Source: Coprenecus sp949297365 (GTDB taxonomy: Bacteria > Bacteroidota > Bacteroidia > Bacteroidales > UBA932). From it: 64,000 bases of DNA. The stretch covers positions 2,232,001-2,296,000 of the forward strand of contig OZ006987.1 in NCBI GenBank assembly GCA_963931055.1. The letters run 5' to 3'. Below the pieces are notes generated by a model. It was given only the letters and a program-made list of their open reading frames with translations, ran no database searches and was not told the origin of the DNA. This document shows positions 46,464-56,100 of this stretch, one piece after another (within the stretch, counting starts at the first letter, position 1; every line of letters starts with the position of its first letter). A program made the translations under genes and the position numbers.

Positions 46464-48065
46464 CTATTCCCACTCGATAGTTGCAGGCGGCTTGGAAGAT
46501 ATGTCGTAGACGACGCGGTTCACTCCCCGCACTTTGTTTATGATGTCGTTGGAGACTTTCGCCAGGAAGTCGTAGGGCAGGTGTACCCAGTCGGCGGTCA
46601 TGCCGTCGGTGGATACCACAGCCCTGAGGGCGATGGTGTACTCGTATGTGCGTTCGTCGCCCATGACGCCTACGCTGCGTACGGGAGGGAGGATGGTGCC
46701 GGCCTGCCAGATGCAGTCGTAGAGGGTCAGGAAGCCCTCACCGGTTTCGGTGCCGCCTGTGGCCGCTGCTCCGGATGCGGGCTGCCAGCCTTCGGGGGCG
46801 GGGGTGGAGCGGAGGGCGTCGATGTAGATGGCGTCGGCGTTGCGCAGTATCTCCAGTTTCTCGCGGGTCACCTCGCCGAGCACCCTGATGCCGAGGCCGG
46901 GGCCGGGGAAGGGATGGCGGGAGATGAGGGAGTTCTTGATGCCGAGGGCGCGGCCTACGCGGCGTACCTCGTCCTTGAATAGCGAGCGCAGGGGCTCTAC
47001 TATCCTGAGGTTCATCTCCTCGGGCAGACCGCCCACGTTGTGGTGGGACTTGATGGTCTGTGAGGGACCGTTGACGGAGGTGGACTCTATCACGTCCGGA
47101 TATATGGTACCCTGGGCAAGCCAGGATGCGTTCTCTATCTTGTGAGCCTCGGCGTCGAAGACCTCGATGAAGGTGCGGCCGATGGCCTTGCGCTTTGCCT
47201 CGGGGTCTGATATGCCCTCTAAGGCCTTGAGGAAGAGTTCGGTGGCATCCACTCCGCGGACGTTGAGCCCCATATCCTGATAGGATGCCAGCACGGAATC
47301 GTACTCGTCCTTGCGCAGCAGACCGTTGTTGACGAAGATGCAGTGGAGCTGCTGCCCTATGGCCCTGTTCAGAAGTACTGCCGCAACGGTGGAGTCCACC
47401 CCGCCGGAGAGGCCGAGGATTACATTGTCCTTGCCGATGGTCTCCCTTAGGGACTCGATGGAACTTTCGATGAAGGAGGCGGGGGTCCAGTCGCCTTTGC
47501 AGCCGCAGATGCGCATGGCGAAGTTCTCCAGAATCTGGGGCCCGTAGGTCGAATGATAGACCTCCGGGTGGAACTGGACGCACCAGGTCTGCTCACCTTT
47601 TATATGATAGGCGGCGTTGACCACATCATCGGTGGAGGCTATGACCTCCGCGCCTTCCGGCAGACGGGCGATGGTGTCGCCGTGAGACATCCAGACCTGC
47701 GAGTCGGAGGGAATGCCCTCGAACAGGGGGCATTGTTCCTTTATATGCATGATGGCGCGGCCGTACTCGCGGGCGATGGAGGGATTGACCTCCCCGCCGT
47801 AGCGGTGGGCGATGTACTGGGCACCGTAGCAGATGCAGAGCATGGGGAAGCGGCCCTTGATGCCGGAGAGATCCGGCGAGGGAGCCTTGGGGTCGCGGAC
47901 GGACCAGGGGCTGCCAGAGAGGACCACTCCGCGGACACTCCCGTCGAGGGCGGGTATCTTGTTGAAGGGATGGATTTCGCAGTAAACGTTCAGCTCCCTG
48001 AGCCTGCGGCCTATGAGCTGGGTGACCTGGGAACCGAAGTCGAGGATGATGATTTTCTCCGTCAT
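46464..48065 (-). CDS. guaA: GMP synthase (glutamine-hydrolysing)
   Basis: A 533-residue protein: N-terminal class I glutaminase with nucleophile C in MLCICYGAQYIAH and the H/E pair in FHPEVYHS; then the ATP-pyrophosphatase loop GLSGGVDSTVAAVLL; then the dimerisation domain ending ISSKPPATIEWE. It converts XMP to GMP. Around residues 416-445 there is a low-complexity insertion (APEGWQPASGAAATGGTETG) not seen in typical GuaA, which makes it about 20 residues longer than usual. Divergent from typA. Confidence 0.96.
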   Translation of the reverse strand: MTEKIIILDFGSQVTQLIGRRLRELNVYCEIHPFNKIPALDGSVRGVVLSGSPWSVRDPKAPSPDLSGIKGRFPMLCICYGAQYIAHRYGGEVNPSIAREYGRAIMHIKEQCPLFEGIPSDSQVWMSHGDTIARLPEGAEVIASTDDVVNAAYHIKGEQTWCVQFHPEVYHSTYGPQILENFAMRICGCKGDWTPASFIESSIESLRETIGKDNVILGLSGGVDSTVAAVLLNRAIGQQLHCIFVNNGLLRKDEYDSVLASYQDMGLNVRGVDATELFLKALEGISDPEAKRKAIGRTFIEVFDAEAHKIENASWLAQGTIYPDVIESTSVNGPSQTIKSHHNVGGLPEEMNLRIVEPLRSLFKDEVRRVGRALGIKNSLISRHPFPGPGLGIRVLGEVTREKLEILRNADAIYIDALRSTPAPEGWQPASGAAATGGTETGEGFLTLYDCIWQAGTILPPVRSVGVMGDERTYEYTIALRAVVSTDGMTADWVHLPYDFLAKVSNDIINKVRGVNRVVYDISSKPPATIEWE

Positions 48066-48100
48066 ATTGTGGGATGATGTTAATTTTTAATGTCAGGGTG

Positions 48101-48128
48101 CAAATTTAAGTAAATTGAATTAATTTTG
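48101..48128. promoter_or_regulatory. Divergent promoters of guaA and typA
   Basis: TAATTTTG at 48121-48128 (plus strand) lies 10 bp before the typA start. TAAATTTG on the minus strand (complement of 48101-48108) lies upstream of guaA. No clear -33 elements are visible. Confidence 0.5.
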
Positions 48129-48138
48129 CGCCTCGATT

Positions 48139-49950
48139 ATGCAAAACATCAGAAATATAGCGATTATAGCCCATGTCGACCACGGTAAGACCACCCTGGT
48201 GGACAGAATGATCTATCAGGCGAAGCTCGTCAGGGAGGACGGAAAGCGCGGGGGCGACCTGATTCTGGACAACAACGATCTGGAGCGCGAGAGAGGTATC
48301 ACTATTCTCGCCAAAAATGTGTCGGTTCCTTATAAAGGGACGAAAATCAATATTATCGACACTCCGGGCCATGCCGATTTCGGAGGCGAGGTCGAGCGTG
48401 TGCTCAATATGGCGGACGGAGTGCTGCTGCTGGTGGACGCCTTCGAGGGGACTATGCCGCAGACCCGTTTCGTGCTGCAGAAAGCCATAGAGATGGGCAA
48501 GAAGCCTATCGTAGTCATCAACAAGGTGGACAAGCCCAACTGCAGGCCGGATGAGGTCAACGAGCAGGTCTTTGACCTGATGTTCTCTCTCAACGCTACG
48601 GAAGACCAGCTGGATTTCAAGACTGTGTACGGCAGTGCCAAGCAGGGCTGGATGTCCCTTGACTGGCGGAAGCCGACCAATGACATAATCCCTCTGCTGG
48701 ATACCATAGTGGCCGAGATACCTGCTCCCAAGTATGTGGAGGGTACTCCTCAGATGCTGATATCGTCCCTGGAGTATTCGCCCTACGTGGGACGTATCGC
48801 GGTGGGAAGGGTCAGCCGAGGCACTCTTACCGCCGGGATGCAGATATCCCTCTGCAAGAAGGACGGTACGATAGAAAAACAGAAGATAAAGGACCTGATG
48901 GTGTTCCAGGGACTGGATAAGAAGAGTGCCGAGAAGGTGGAGTGCGGGGATATCTGCGCTGTGGTCGGTATCGAGGACTTTGAGATAGGGGACACTATTG
49001 CCGACTTTGAGGCTCCGGAAGCCCTTCCGCCCATCACCGTGGACGAGCCTACTATGAGTATGCTCTTTACCATCAATGACTCGCCTTTCTTCGGCCGCGA
49101 CGGCAAATACGTGACTTCCAGGCATCTGAAAGAACGCCTGGAACATGAACTGGAGAAGAACCTGGCCCTGCGGGTAAAGCCGGGCATGGGGGCCGACTCC
49201 TTTATAGTATACGGGCGAGGCGTGCTGCATCTGTCTATCCTGATCGAGACCATGCGCCGCGAGGGCTTTGAACTGCAGGTCGGCCAGCCCAAGGTGATAG
49301 ACAAGAATATCAACGGAGTGCGCTGTGAGCCTATAGAACTGCTGACGATCGACCTGCCCGAGGATATGGTCGGCAAGGCGATAGAGATGTCCACCCGCCG
49401 CAAGGCTTCCCTGACCCATATGGAGACCCGCGGAGACAGGGCGCATCTGGAATTTGACATTCCCTCGAGGGGACTTATCGGTCTGAGAAGCAACCTGATG
49501 ACTGCCACCCAGGGCGAGGCCGTAGTGGCTCACCGCTTCAAGGGCTACGAACCGTACAAGGGCGAGATAGAGAAGCGCAACAACGGTTCGCTTGTGTCCC
49601 TTGAGACCGGTCTCTCGGTGGCCTACGCCATGGACAAGCTGCAGGACAGAGGCCGTTTCTTCATCGATCCGGGTGAGGAGATCTATGCCGGTCAGGTGGT
49701 CGGCGAGCATACCAGGGCGAGCGACCTGGCCATCAATATCTGCAAGACCAAGAAACTGACCAATATGAGAGCCTCTGGGTCCGACGAGAAGGTGATGCTG
49801 CCGCCTCCGGTCAAGTTCTCTCTGGAAGAGGCATTGGAGTATATCCAGGAGGATGAACTGGTGGAGGTTACGCCTCACTTCATGCGCCTTAGAAAGATTA
49901 TTCTGGATGAAAATGAAAGAAAACGCAGAAAAAATCAAAACAGTTTCTGA
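48139..49950 (+). CDS. typA: Translational GTPase TypA/BipA
   Basis: A 603-residue EF-G-like GTPase: G1 AHVDHGKTTLVD, G2 RGITI, G3 DTPGHADFGGEVERVL, G4 NKVDKP, then domains II, III and V with the C-terminal SRGLIGLRSNLMTAT and the BipA-specific C-terminal domain. It acts on the ribosome under cold or stress conditions and helps 50S assembly. Length is normal. The long open frame on the opposite strand (48106-49938) is a shadow of this gene. It is followed by the DUF177-rpmF pair with its own promoter. Confidence 0.97.
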   Translation: MQNIRNIAIIAHVDHGKTTLVDRMIYQAKLVREDGKRGGDLILDNNDLERERGITILAKNVSVPYKGTKINIIDTPGHADFGGEVERVLNMADGVLLLVDAFEGTMPQTRFVLQKAIEMGKKPIVVINKVDKPNCRPDEVNEQVFDLMFSLNATEDQLDFKTVYGSAKQGWMSLDWRKPTNDIIPLLDTIVAEIPAPKYVEGTPQMLISSLEYSPYVGRIAVGRVSRGTLTAGMQISLCKKDGTIEKQKIKDLMVFQGLDKKSAEKVECGDICAVVGIEDFEIGDTIADFEAPEALPPITVDEPTMSMLFTINDSPFFGRDGKYVTSRHLKERLEHELEKNLALRVKPGMGADSFIVYGRGVLHLSILIETMRREGFELQVGQPKVIDKNINGVRCEPIELLTIDLPEDMVGKAIEMSTRRKASLTHMETRGDRAHLEFDIPSRGLIGLRSNLMTATQGEAVVAHRFKGYEPYKGEIEKRNNGSLVSLETGLSVAYAMDKLQDRGRFFIDPGEEIYAGQVVGEHTRASDLAINICKTKKLTNMRASGSDEKVMLPPPVKFSLEEALEYIQEDELVEVTPHFMRLRKIILDENERKRRKNQNSF

Positions 49951-49967
49951 TTTTCTGAAAAAATTTA

Positions 49968-49975
49968 TATCTTTG
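49968..49975 (+). promoter_or_regulatory. -7 box for DUF177-rpmF
   Basis: TATCTTTG followed by C, 20 bp before the DUF177 start. A TTTCTG at 49944-49949 lies 18 bp upstream and may be a weak -33 element. Confidence 0.6.
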
Positions 49976-49995
49976 CCGCCCTTAATAATTTGGAA

Positions 49996-50460
49996 ATGAA
50001 TTGCAGGATAGAGATACGTGGGCTTTCATACGGAGAGCATCCTTTCAGTTTCAAGGTGGACGGAAGTTTCTTCGAGGCATATGAGAACGACACTGTCTCG
50101 GATGCGGATCTGGATGTCAGCGCGGTTGTGACCAAGGAGCATGGCCGTATGGCTCTGGACCTGAGCATAACAGGCAATGTGACTGTCAAATGCGACAGAT
50201 GCCTTGCCGACCTGACAGTTCCGGTGGACATACAGGTGCCCTTTTCAGTGATGTTCTCATCCTATGCGGCTGATGCTGACGCGGACGGGGACGGGGCGGA
50301 TGAGGTAATCCTGTTGGACAGCGATTCGGCTGATATTGACCTCAGTCAGATTATTTATGACTATGTCAGTCTCAGTCTCCCGATTAAGAAGGTGCATCCC
50401 GACGGTCAGTGCGACCCCGTGATGATGGAAAAGTTGAAGGATATTTTAAAAACAGAATAA
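49996..50460 (+). CDS. DUF177 (YceD-like) protein
   Basis: A 154-residue protein starting MNCRIEIRGLSYGEHPFSF. It contains the family signature VTVKCDRCLADLTVPVDI, with two Cys of the C-x2-C type, and an acidic stretch (ADADADGDGADEVILLDSDSADID). YceD/DUF177 proteins affect 23S rRNA or 50S maturation and lie immediately upstream of rpmF, as here. The start at 49996 (ATG) is preferred over an in-frame TTG six bases earlier. Cytoplasmic. Confidence 0.88.
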   Translation: MNCRIEIRGLSYGEHPFSFKVDGSFFEAYENDTVSDADLDVSAVVTKEHGRMALDLSITGNVTVKCDRCLADLTVPVDIQVPFSVMFSSYAADADADGDGADEVILLDSDSADIDLSQIIYDYVSLSLPIKKVHPDGQCDPVMMEKLKDILKTE

Positions 50461-50478
50461 TATTAAATTTAAAATAAG

Positions 50479-50661
50479 ATGGCACATCCCAAACACAAAC
50501 TCTCAAAGCAGCGCAGGGACAAACGCAGAACACATGACAAACTGACTCTCCCCGCACTTTCAACATGCTCCAACTGCGGAGCAACCGTACTGTATCACCG
50601 CGTATGCCCTGAATGCGGCTACTATCGCGGTCGTCTGATGGTTCAGAAGAACGTAGAGTAG
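50479..50661 (+). CDS. rpmF: 50S ribosomal protein L32
   Basis: A 60-residue basic protein starting AHPKHKLSKQRRDKRRTHDKL with a zinc ribbon (CSNCGA...CPECGYYRG), the classical L32. It lies 18 bp after the DUF177 gene and is followed by tRNA-Arg, so the transcript may run into the tRNA. Confidence 0.97.
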   Translation: MAHPKHKLSKQRRDKRRTHDKLTLPALSTCSNCGATVLYHRVCPECGYYRGRLMVQKNVE

Positions 50662-50674
50662 TCAGATAGGTTTT

Positions 50675-50746
50675 GGCCCCATAGTTCAAGGGATAGAATG
50701 GAAGTTTCCTAAACTTTAGATACAGGTTCGAGTCCTGTTGGGGCTA
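50675..50746 (+). tRNA. tRNA-Arg (CCT)
   Basis: A 72-nt cloverleaf without encoded CCA. The acceptor is GGCCCCA/TGGGGCT, the anticodon loop TTCCTAA gives CCT, and the T arm is ACAGG-TTCGAGT-CCTGT. The first acceptor pair is G-U, which is unusual, so the exact 5' end may be one base later. Confidence 0.9.
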
Positions 50747-50753
50747 CAGTTCA

Positions 50754-50783
50754 AGCTGTTTCCGTTTCGGGAACGGCTTTTTT
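50754..50783. terminator. Terminator between tRNA-Arg and xerD
   Basis: Agctgtttcc / gggaacggct hairpin with a following T6 run on the plus strand. It serves the tRNA and lies at the end of the convergent xerD gene. Confidence 0.75.
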
Positions 50784-51672
50784 ATTTGTGGTTGCGGGGG
50801 TGGTACTTGATGATGCCGTCCTGCCATTTGCGGGAGTCGATGTGGGTGTAGATTTCGGTGGTGATTATGCTCTCGTGTCCGAGCATCTGTTGGACGGCCC
50901 GCAGGTCAGCTCCGTTCTCGACCAGATGTGTGGCGAAGGAGTGGCGGAAGGTGTGGGGAGATATCTCCTTGGTGATGCCGGCCTTTTCGCATTGGCTTTT
51001 GATCATCAGGAATATCATCTGGCGGCTCAGTTTACCGCCGCGCCGGTTCAGGAAAAGGATGTCCTCGGCTTTTTTGGATACGTATGCGCGTCTTGTCTGC
51101 GAGAGATACAACTGGACGGCCTGCATTGCCGGCTCTCCTATGGGCACAAGTCTCTGTTTGTCGCCTTTACCTATTACCCGTATGAAAGATTCGTCGAAAA
51201 ACAGGTCGGAGATGCGTAGGGATATCAATTCGCTGACTCTCAGTCCGCAGGAGTAGAGGACCTCCAGTATGGCCCGGTTACGCTGACCTTCTGGTTCGGA
51301 CAGGTCTACCGAATTCATTATCCGGTCAATCTCCTCTACAGACAGAACCACCGGTATGTGCCGGGATATCTTGGGCGGGTCGATGGTGTCAGCCGGGTTG
51401 ACCTGTATCCGGCCTTCTATCTCCATGAATCCGAAGAAACTTTTAAGGGCACTTATCAGTCTGGACTGACTTCTCTTGGAGATGCCGGCGGCCTGCTGCG
51501 CTATGAATGCGCTCAGGTCCTCTCCCGAGAGTTCTTCAGGGGACTTGTCATTGTATGTGCCGGCCAGTTTGGATATGTCGGAAATGTAAGAGGAGACCGA
51601 GTTTTTCGACAAGGCCCGTTCGATGACCAGGTATGAGGTGTAGTCGGAAAGTATGTCTTTCCAGGAGGTCAT
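50782..51672 (-). CDS. xerD: Site-specific tyrosine recombinase XerD-like
   Basis: A 296-residue recombinase with the full catalytic set: R in LYSCGLRVSELISL, K in GKGDKQRLVP, H-x-x-R in HTFRHSFATHL, and H/Y in LGHESIITTEIYTHI. The N-terminal SAM-like domain begins SWKDILSDYTSYLVIERALSKNSV. XerC/D resolve chromosome dimers at dif. Assignment to XerD rather than XerC is by similarity of the LGHxSIxTTxIYTH end and remains tentative. Its ATG overlaps the nth stop; it follows ftsE and nth in one operon. Confidence 0.9.
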   Translation of the reverse strand: MTSWKDILSDYTSYLVIERALSKNSVSSYISDISKLAGTYNDKSPEELSGEDLSAFIAQQAAGISKRSQSRLISALKSFFGFMEIEGRIQVNPADTIDPPKISRHIPVVLSVEEIDRIMNSVDLSEPEGQRNRAILEVLYSCGLRVSELISLRISDLFFDESFIRVIGKGDKQRLVPIGEPAMQAVQLYLSQTRRAYVSKKAEDILFLNRRGGKLSRQMIFLMIKSQCEKAGITKEISPHTFRHSFATHLVENGADLRAVQQMLGHESIITTEIYTHIDSRKWQDGIIKYHPRNHK

Positions 51673-52328
51673 TTCTGCTGCCTAGAGAGTTCGGGGTAAG
51701 ACTCGCACCATTGTGTCAGCGGACATTCTCCGCATCTGGGATTGCGTGCAGTACAGGTGTACCGTCCGTGAAGTATCAGCCAGTGGTGGGATATGGCCCT
51801 CTGTTCCACGGGAATGTGGCTTTCAAGATCGGCTTCGACCTTTTCCGGGGTTTTCCCATGTGACAGGCCCAGGCGGTTGGATACTCTCAGCACGTGTGTG
51901 TCTACTGCGATTACCGGCTTGTCGTAGAGGATGGATGCCACGACATTGGCGGTCTTGCGTCCCACTCCAGGCAGGCTCATCAGGCTGTCAATGTCGGACG
52001 GAATCACCGATTGGAAGTCGCTGACCAGCCTGCGGGCCATGTCTATCAGGTGACGGGCCTTGCTGTTGGGGTAGGAGACGGAGCGGATCAGAGCCAGTAC
52101 GTCCTCGAAGGCGGCGGAGGCAAGGTCCTCGGGTGCCGGGTATCGCTCAAACAGGGCTGGAGTGACCATATTGACCCGCTTGTCGGTACACTGGGCCGAG
52201 AGGATGACCGAGACTATGAGCTCGTATCCGTTTCTGAAGTGCAGTTCGGACTGCACGGCTGGGCGGTTGGCGGAGAACCATTCCAGGATGGCCGCATATC
52301 TCTGTCTGAGGGTGAGTTTCTGTGGCAT
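51669..52328 (-). CDS. nth: Endonuclease III
   Basis: A 219-residue base-excision glycosylase/AP lyase. The helix-hairpin-helix reads LMSLPGVGRKTANVVAS, the catalytic D lies in AVDTHVLRVSNRLGL, the lysine is just upstream of it in the HhH (K in GRKTAN), and the [4Fe-4S] cluster motif is CTARNPRCGECPLTQWC. It removes oxidised pyrimidines. It lies 12 bp after ftsE and overlaps xerD by 4 bp. Confidence 0.97.
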   Translation of the reverse strand: MPQKLTLRQRYAAILEWFSANRPAVQSELHFRNGYELIVSVILSAQCTDKRVNMVTPALFERYPAPEDLASAAFEDVLALIRSVSYPNSKARHLIDMARRLVSDFQSVIPSDIDSLMSLPGVGRKTANVVASILYDKPVIAVDTHVLRVSNRLGLSHGKTPEKVEADLESHIPVEQRAISHHWLILHGRYTCTARNPRCGECPLTQWCESYPELSRQQK

Positions 52329-52340
52329 GGCGGCTGAGGA

Positions 52341-53072
52341 TCAGATGAATTCGGACAAGTCCAGCTCTACGTCGGATTCTTCTGCTACTTCTGTGCAGGA
52401 GAGTTTCTCGCACAGGAATGTCCTGGCCGGATATTTCTCAAAGAGGCTTCTGTTGTGCGTCACCATTATGATTGTAGGACTATTCTCGCCTGCATTGATT
52501 TTCAACATAAGTTTTATGATCTCTTCGGCGGTGTCTCCGTCTTGATTGCTCGTAGGCTCGTCCGCCAGGATTATCTCCGGGTTATTGAGCAGTGCCCTTG
52601 CAATGGCGACTCTCTGTTTTTCGCCTCCTGACAGGTTGTCCAGTATCTTGTACGCATTGTGTTCCATGCCTACGGCTTCAAGCACGGCCTCTATCCGCTC
52701 ATTGATTATTTTGCGGCCTTTCCATCCTGTGGCGCGCAGGACGAAAGCCAGATTGTCGTGGACTGACCTGTCCATGAGAAGCTGGAAATCCTGAAATATG
52801 ACTCCCAGTTTTCTCCGCAGGTACGGAATCTGTCGTTTTTTGAGTTTAATCAGATCGAAATCACAGATGAATGCTTTTCCATGCCGTATCTCCGTCTCGC
52901 CTATCATGGACCGGATGATGGTGGTCTTGCCGCTGCCGACATTTCCGATGATGTAGACGAACTCTCCTCGTCCGATGCTCATCGTCATGTCGGATATCAC
53001 CAGTTTGCCGCTGCTGTTGAAGATGTCGGCGTGCTCAAAATATATTATAGGACGGTCTTTGCTTTCTTCCAT
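52341..53072 (-). CDS. ftsE: Cell-division ABC ATPase FtsE
   Basis: A 243-residue ABC ATPase with Walker A GNVGSGKTT, Q-loop FQDFQLLMDRSVHDN, signature LSGGEKQRVAIARALL, Walker B IILADEPTSNQD and H-loop VTHN. The FQDF-LL-DRSVxDN segment is typical of FtsE. With FtsX it controls peptidoglycan hydrolases at the septum; no ftsX lies next to it in this window. It heads an operon with nth and xerD. A -7 box (TATATTTG, complement of 53092-53099) precedes it. Confidence 0.9.
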   Translation of the reverse strand: MEESKDRPIIYFEHADIFNSSGKLVISDMTMSIGRGEFVYIIGNVGSGKTTIIRSMIGETEIRHGKAFICDFDLIKLKKRQIPYLRRKLGVIFQDFQLLMDRSVHDNLAFVLRATGWKGRKIINERIEAVLEAVGMEHNAYKILDNLSGGEKQRVAIARALLNNPEIILADEPTSNQDGDTAEEIIKLMLKINAGENSPTIIMVTHNRSLFEKYPARTFLCEKLSCTEVAEESDVELDLSEFI

Positions 53073-53091
53073 AAGTGGTGGCTTAACCGTA

Positions 53092-53120
53092 CAAATATAT
53101 GCAAATAATTGTTACATTTG
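53092..53120. promoter_or_regulatory. Divergent -7 boxes of ftsE and the TPR gene
   Basis: CAAATATA at 53092-53099 reads TATATTTG on the minus strand (ftsE). TACATTTG at 53113-53120 on the plus strand lies 16 bp before the TPR gene at 53137. The two starts are very close and may compete. Confidence 0.5.
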
Positions 53121-53136
53121 CCCCAAATAGATTAAA

Positions 53137-56100
53137 ATGGTCTGTAAAAGATTTTTAGCGGTTCTTTTTGCCGCAGTGCTGCTTCTTCGTCCGGTGGCGG
53201 CGGAACCCGTTAGCCAGGACAGGAAAGGCTTGGAAAGACGTATGGAAAGGGTCAGGGAACTCTTTGACAATGATATGTATGCGGCAGCAAGGGAAGAGAT
53301 CGCGTCCGTGATGTCGGAATGCTTTCTTTCAGAGGAAGATGAGTCTGCGCTGGCCGCTTATGCCATAATCTGTGATATAAGGCTGGGCAGTCCCAACCTG
53401 GATGCGCTTATGGACGGATATGAATCACAATACAGGTCTTCTCCCGAGTATATGGGGATAAGGCTGATGTATGCCGGCCGGTATTTTGATAAAGAGGACT
53501 ATACTGCCGCCCTTGAGATTCTGGAGGGGGTGGATTATTCCCTGCTGTCCAAGAAGGACAAGGAACAGTATCTGTTTCAGCGTTCTTTCTGTCAGCTGAC
53601 TCATGGACAGTTTGAGGATGCGGAGACAGGGTTCTCGACCATACTCAAGGGCAGGCGCGGCAGGTATACGGTGCCGTCCACTTATTATATGGGCTATCTG
53701 GCGTATCTGAAAAAGGATTTCAGCAAGGCAGTGGAACTGTTCTCCAAGGTGCGGGACGACGGGCATTTCGGAGTGTACTGCGCTTATTACATGCTGGAGT
53801 CGGAACTGATGATGGGAAACTATGACTATGTGGTGGAGCATGGTCCGGCAGTATCGGAGGCAGTGGACGGGGACTTGAAACCCAGAGCGGCGAGGATGAT
53901 ATCGCAGGCATATTACAGGACCGGCAGACCGGAGGAGGCCGGAAAGTGGTTTGAGAGTTATTCGGCGTCAGGCACTGACATGACCAGGAAGGACAATTAT
54001 TATCTGGGCATCATATCCTATTCCGTTCAGTCGTATTATGCGGCCATTGACGCATTCTCCAAAGTCATGGCGGAAGGAGAGGACTCTCTGTCCCAGAGCG
54101 CGTCCATGCACATAGCCGGTTCGTATCTCAGACTGAGGAACAAGCATGAGGCGTTGAAATACTACAAGAAGGCCTCTGAGATGAACTTTGACGGCTCCGT
54201 CAGGGAGGAGTCCTATTTCAACTATGCTAAGCTGGCATTTGACCTCAATTCCGATATAACTGCTTTCCAGGATTATCTGGAGCTGTGGCCTGAGACGCAG
54301 AGGTCGGATGAGATTTATTCCTATATCGCCACTTCTTATCTTCTCTCCAAGAAATACAAGCCAGCCATAGATGCCCTGAACAATATCCGCAGGCTGACTC
54401 CCGAGATGGATATGAATCTTCAGAAGGCGGCTTTCCTGAGGGGACTGGAACTGTTTGAGCGGGGTTCATACGCCGGAGCGGACACCGATTTCAGGATAGC
54501 TCTCAGGCATTCGTCTTACAACCAGTCTCTGGCTCTCCTGACACGTTTCTGGCTCGCAGAGACCTGCTACAGGGCTGGAAATCTGAATGAGGCCGTAAGT
54601 CTGTATGAGGAACTTTGTCAGAATGCGCGCTTCGCCGGCTTCAAGGAGTATCCGCTGGCCCTTTTCGGACTGGGCTACTGTTATTATGCGGAAAAGAACT
54701 ACACTGTCGCGATGGAGTGGTTCCACAAGTTCCTGGAACAGCATGTTTCCGATATGGACCTGATAATCGAGGCAAGACTCAGGATAGGAGACGCGCTGTT
54801 CATGATGCGGGACTATGCCGGGGCGGCATCTGTCTACGGGGAGGTGTCGATGATGGATTATCAGCCCGGTTCGTTGGTATATGCGGCGTATCAGTGTGCG
54901 GTGTCCTGCGGCCTGGCTGACGACGTGGACAGGAAGATAAGTATGCTGGAGGGTATTGTGGACAGAAGGGACATCTCTCCGCTTTATTCGAAGGCGGTGT
55001 ATGAACTCGGCCGTACATACGTGCAGGAGGGTATGACGGAAAAGGCTGAACGGACTTTTAAGTACTTGCTCAATGATATAGCTGATCCTCTTTATGAAAG
55101 CCGGTCTCTTCTGGAGCTCGGTATGCTCTGCTCCAATGCCGGCGACTATGATGAGGCGCTGGAGTATCTTACCAGGATAGTGGAGGAGATGCCGCTGTCT
55201 GAGGATACCGATAATGCTCTGGCGGCCATCGAGAGCATCTATACCGTGCTGAACAGGCCGGAGGAGTATTTTGCCTATCTGGACCGTATCGGCATGTCTG
55301 CGGTGAAGACTCCGGATGAGAAGGAACTGATGATCTTCAATGCCGCCGAACAGGTGTATCTTGCAGGTGACTACAGTGCGGCCGAGAGCAGTCTCCGGAA
55401 TTTCGTGAGCCAGTATCCCGACGGTCAGAAGACTCCGCTGGCCTGGTTCTATATCGGTGAGTCTCTCAACGCTCTGGACAGGAAGGAGGAGGCGGCGTCC
55501 GCTTATCTGGAGGTTATGGATAAGGGAGAGGGCTCGTTCGTGGAGCTGTCCACTCTGCAGTATGCACGGATATGCTACAGTCTGGAAAGGTATGCTCAGG
55601 CGGCATCGGCGTATGAGTCGCTGTATGATATCGCCAGGTTGGAAAATAACCGTACGGAGGCCCTGCTCGGGCTGATGTCGTCGTATTTCCGGGACAGCAA
55701 GTACAATGCGGCCATAGACGCTGCGTCAAGAGTCATGGGGCTTCAGGGCCTGAAGGACACGGACCGCATGACGGCTCAGTACATAATGGCCAAGTCCTGC
55801 CTGAAGCTGGGACGAAGGTCTGATGCCCTGCCGCTGCTGGAGGCTCTGTCGGGCAATGTGTTTACTTCACAGGGTGCGGAGGCGGCATATCTGCTGATAC
55901 AGGACACCTACGATGCGGGAGATTTCGAAGAGGTGGAGAACATGGTCTATGCCCTGTCGGATTCGAAGACGGACCAGATGTACTGGCTGGCCAGGAGCTT
56001 TATAGTCCTGGGAGACTCTTTTGCGGAGAGGGAGGACTGGGCTCAGGCCCGCGCGACATTCCAGAGCATCCTGGACGGATATGAGCCGGAGGATGCGAGG

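Noticed and set aside
48106..49938. A 610-residue open frame on the minus strand
   Set aside because: It lies entirely antisense to typA, whose motifs are complete. Its composition (many H, L, Q) is typical of an antisense shadow in GC-rich coding DNA.
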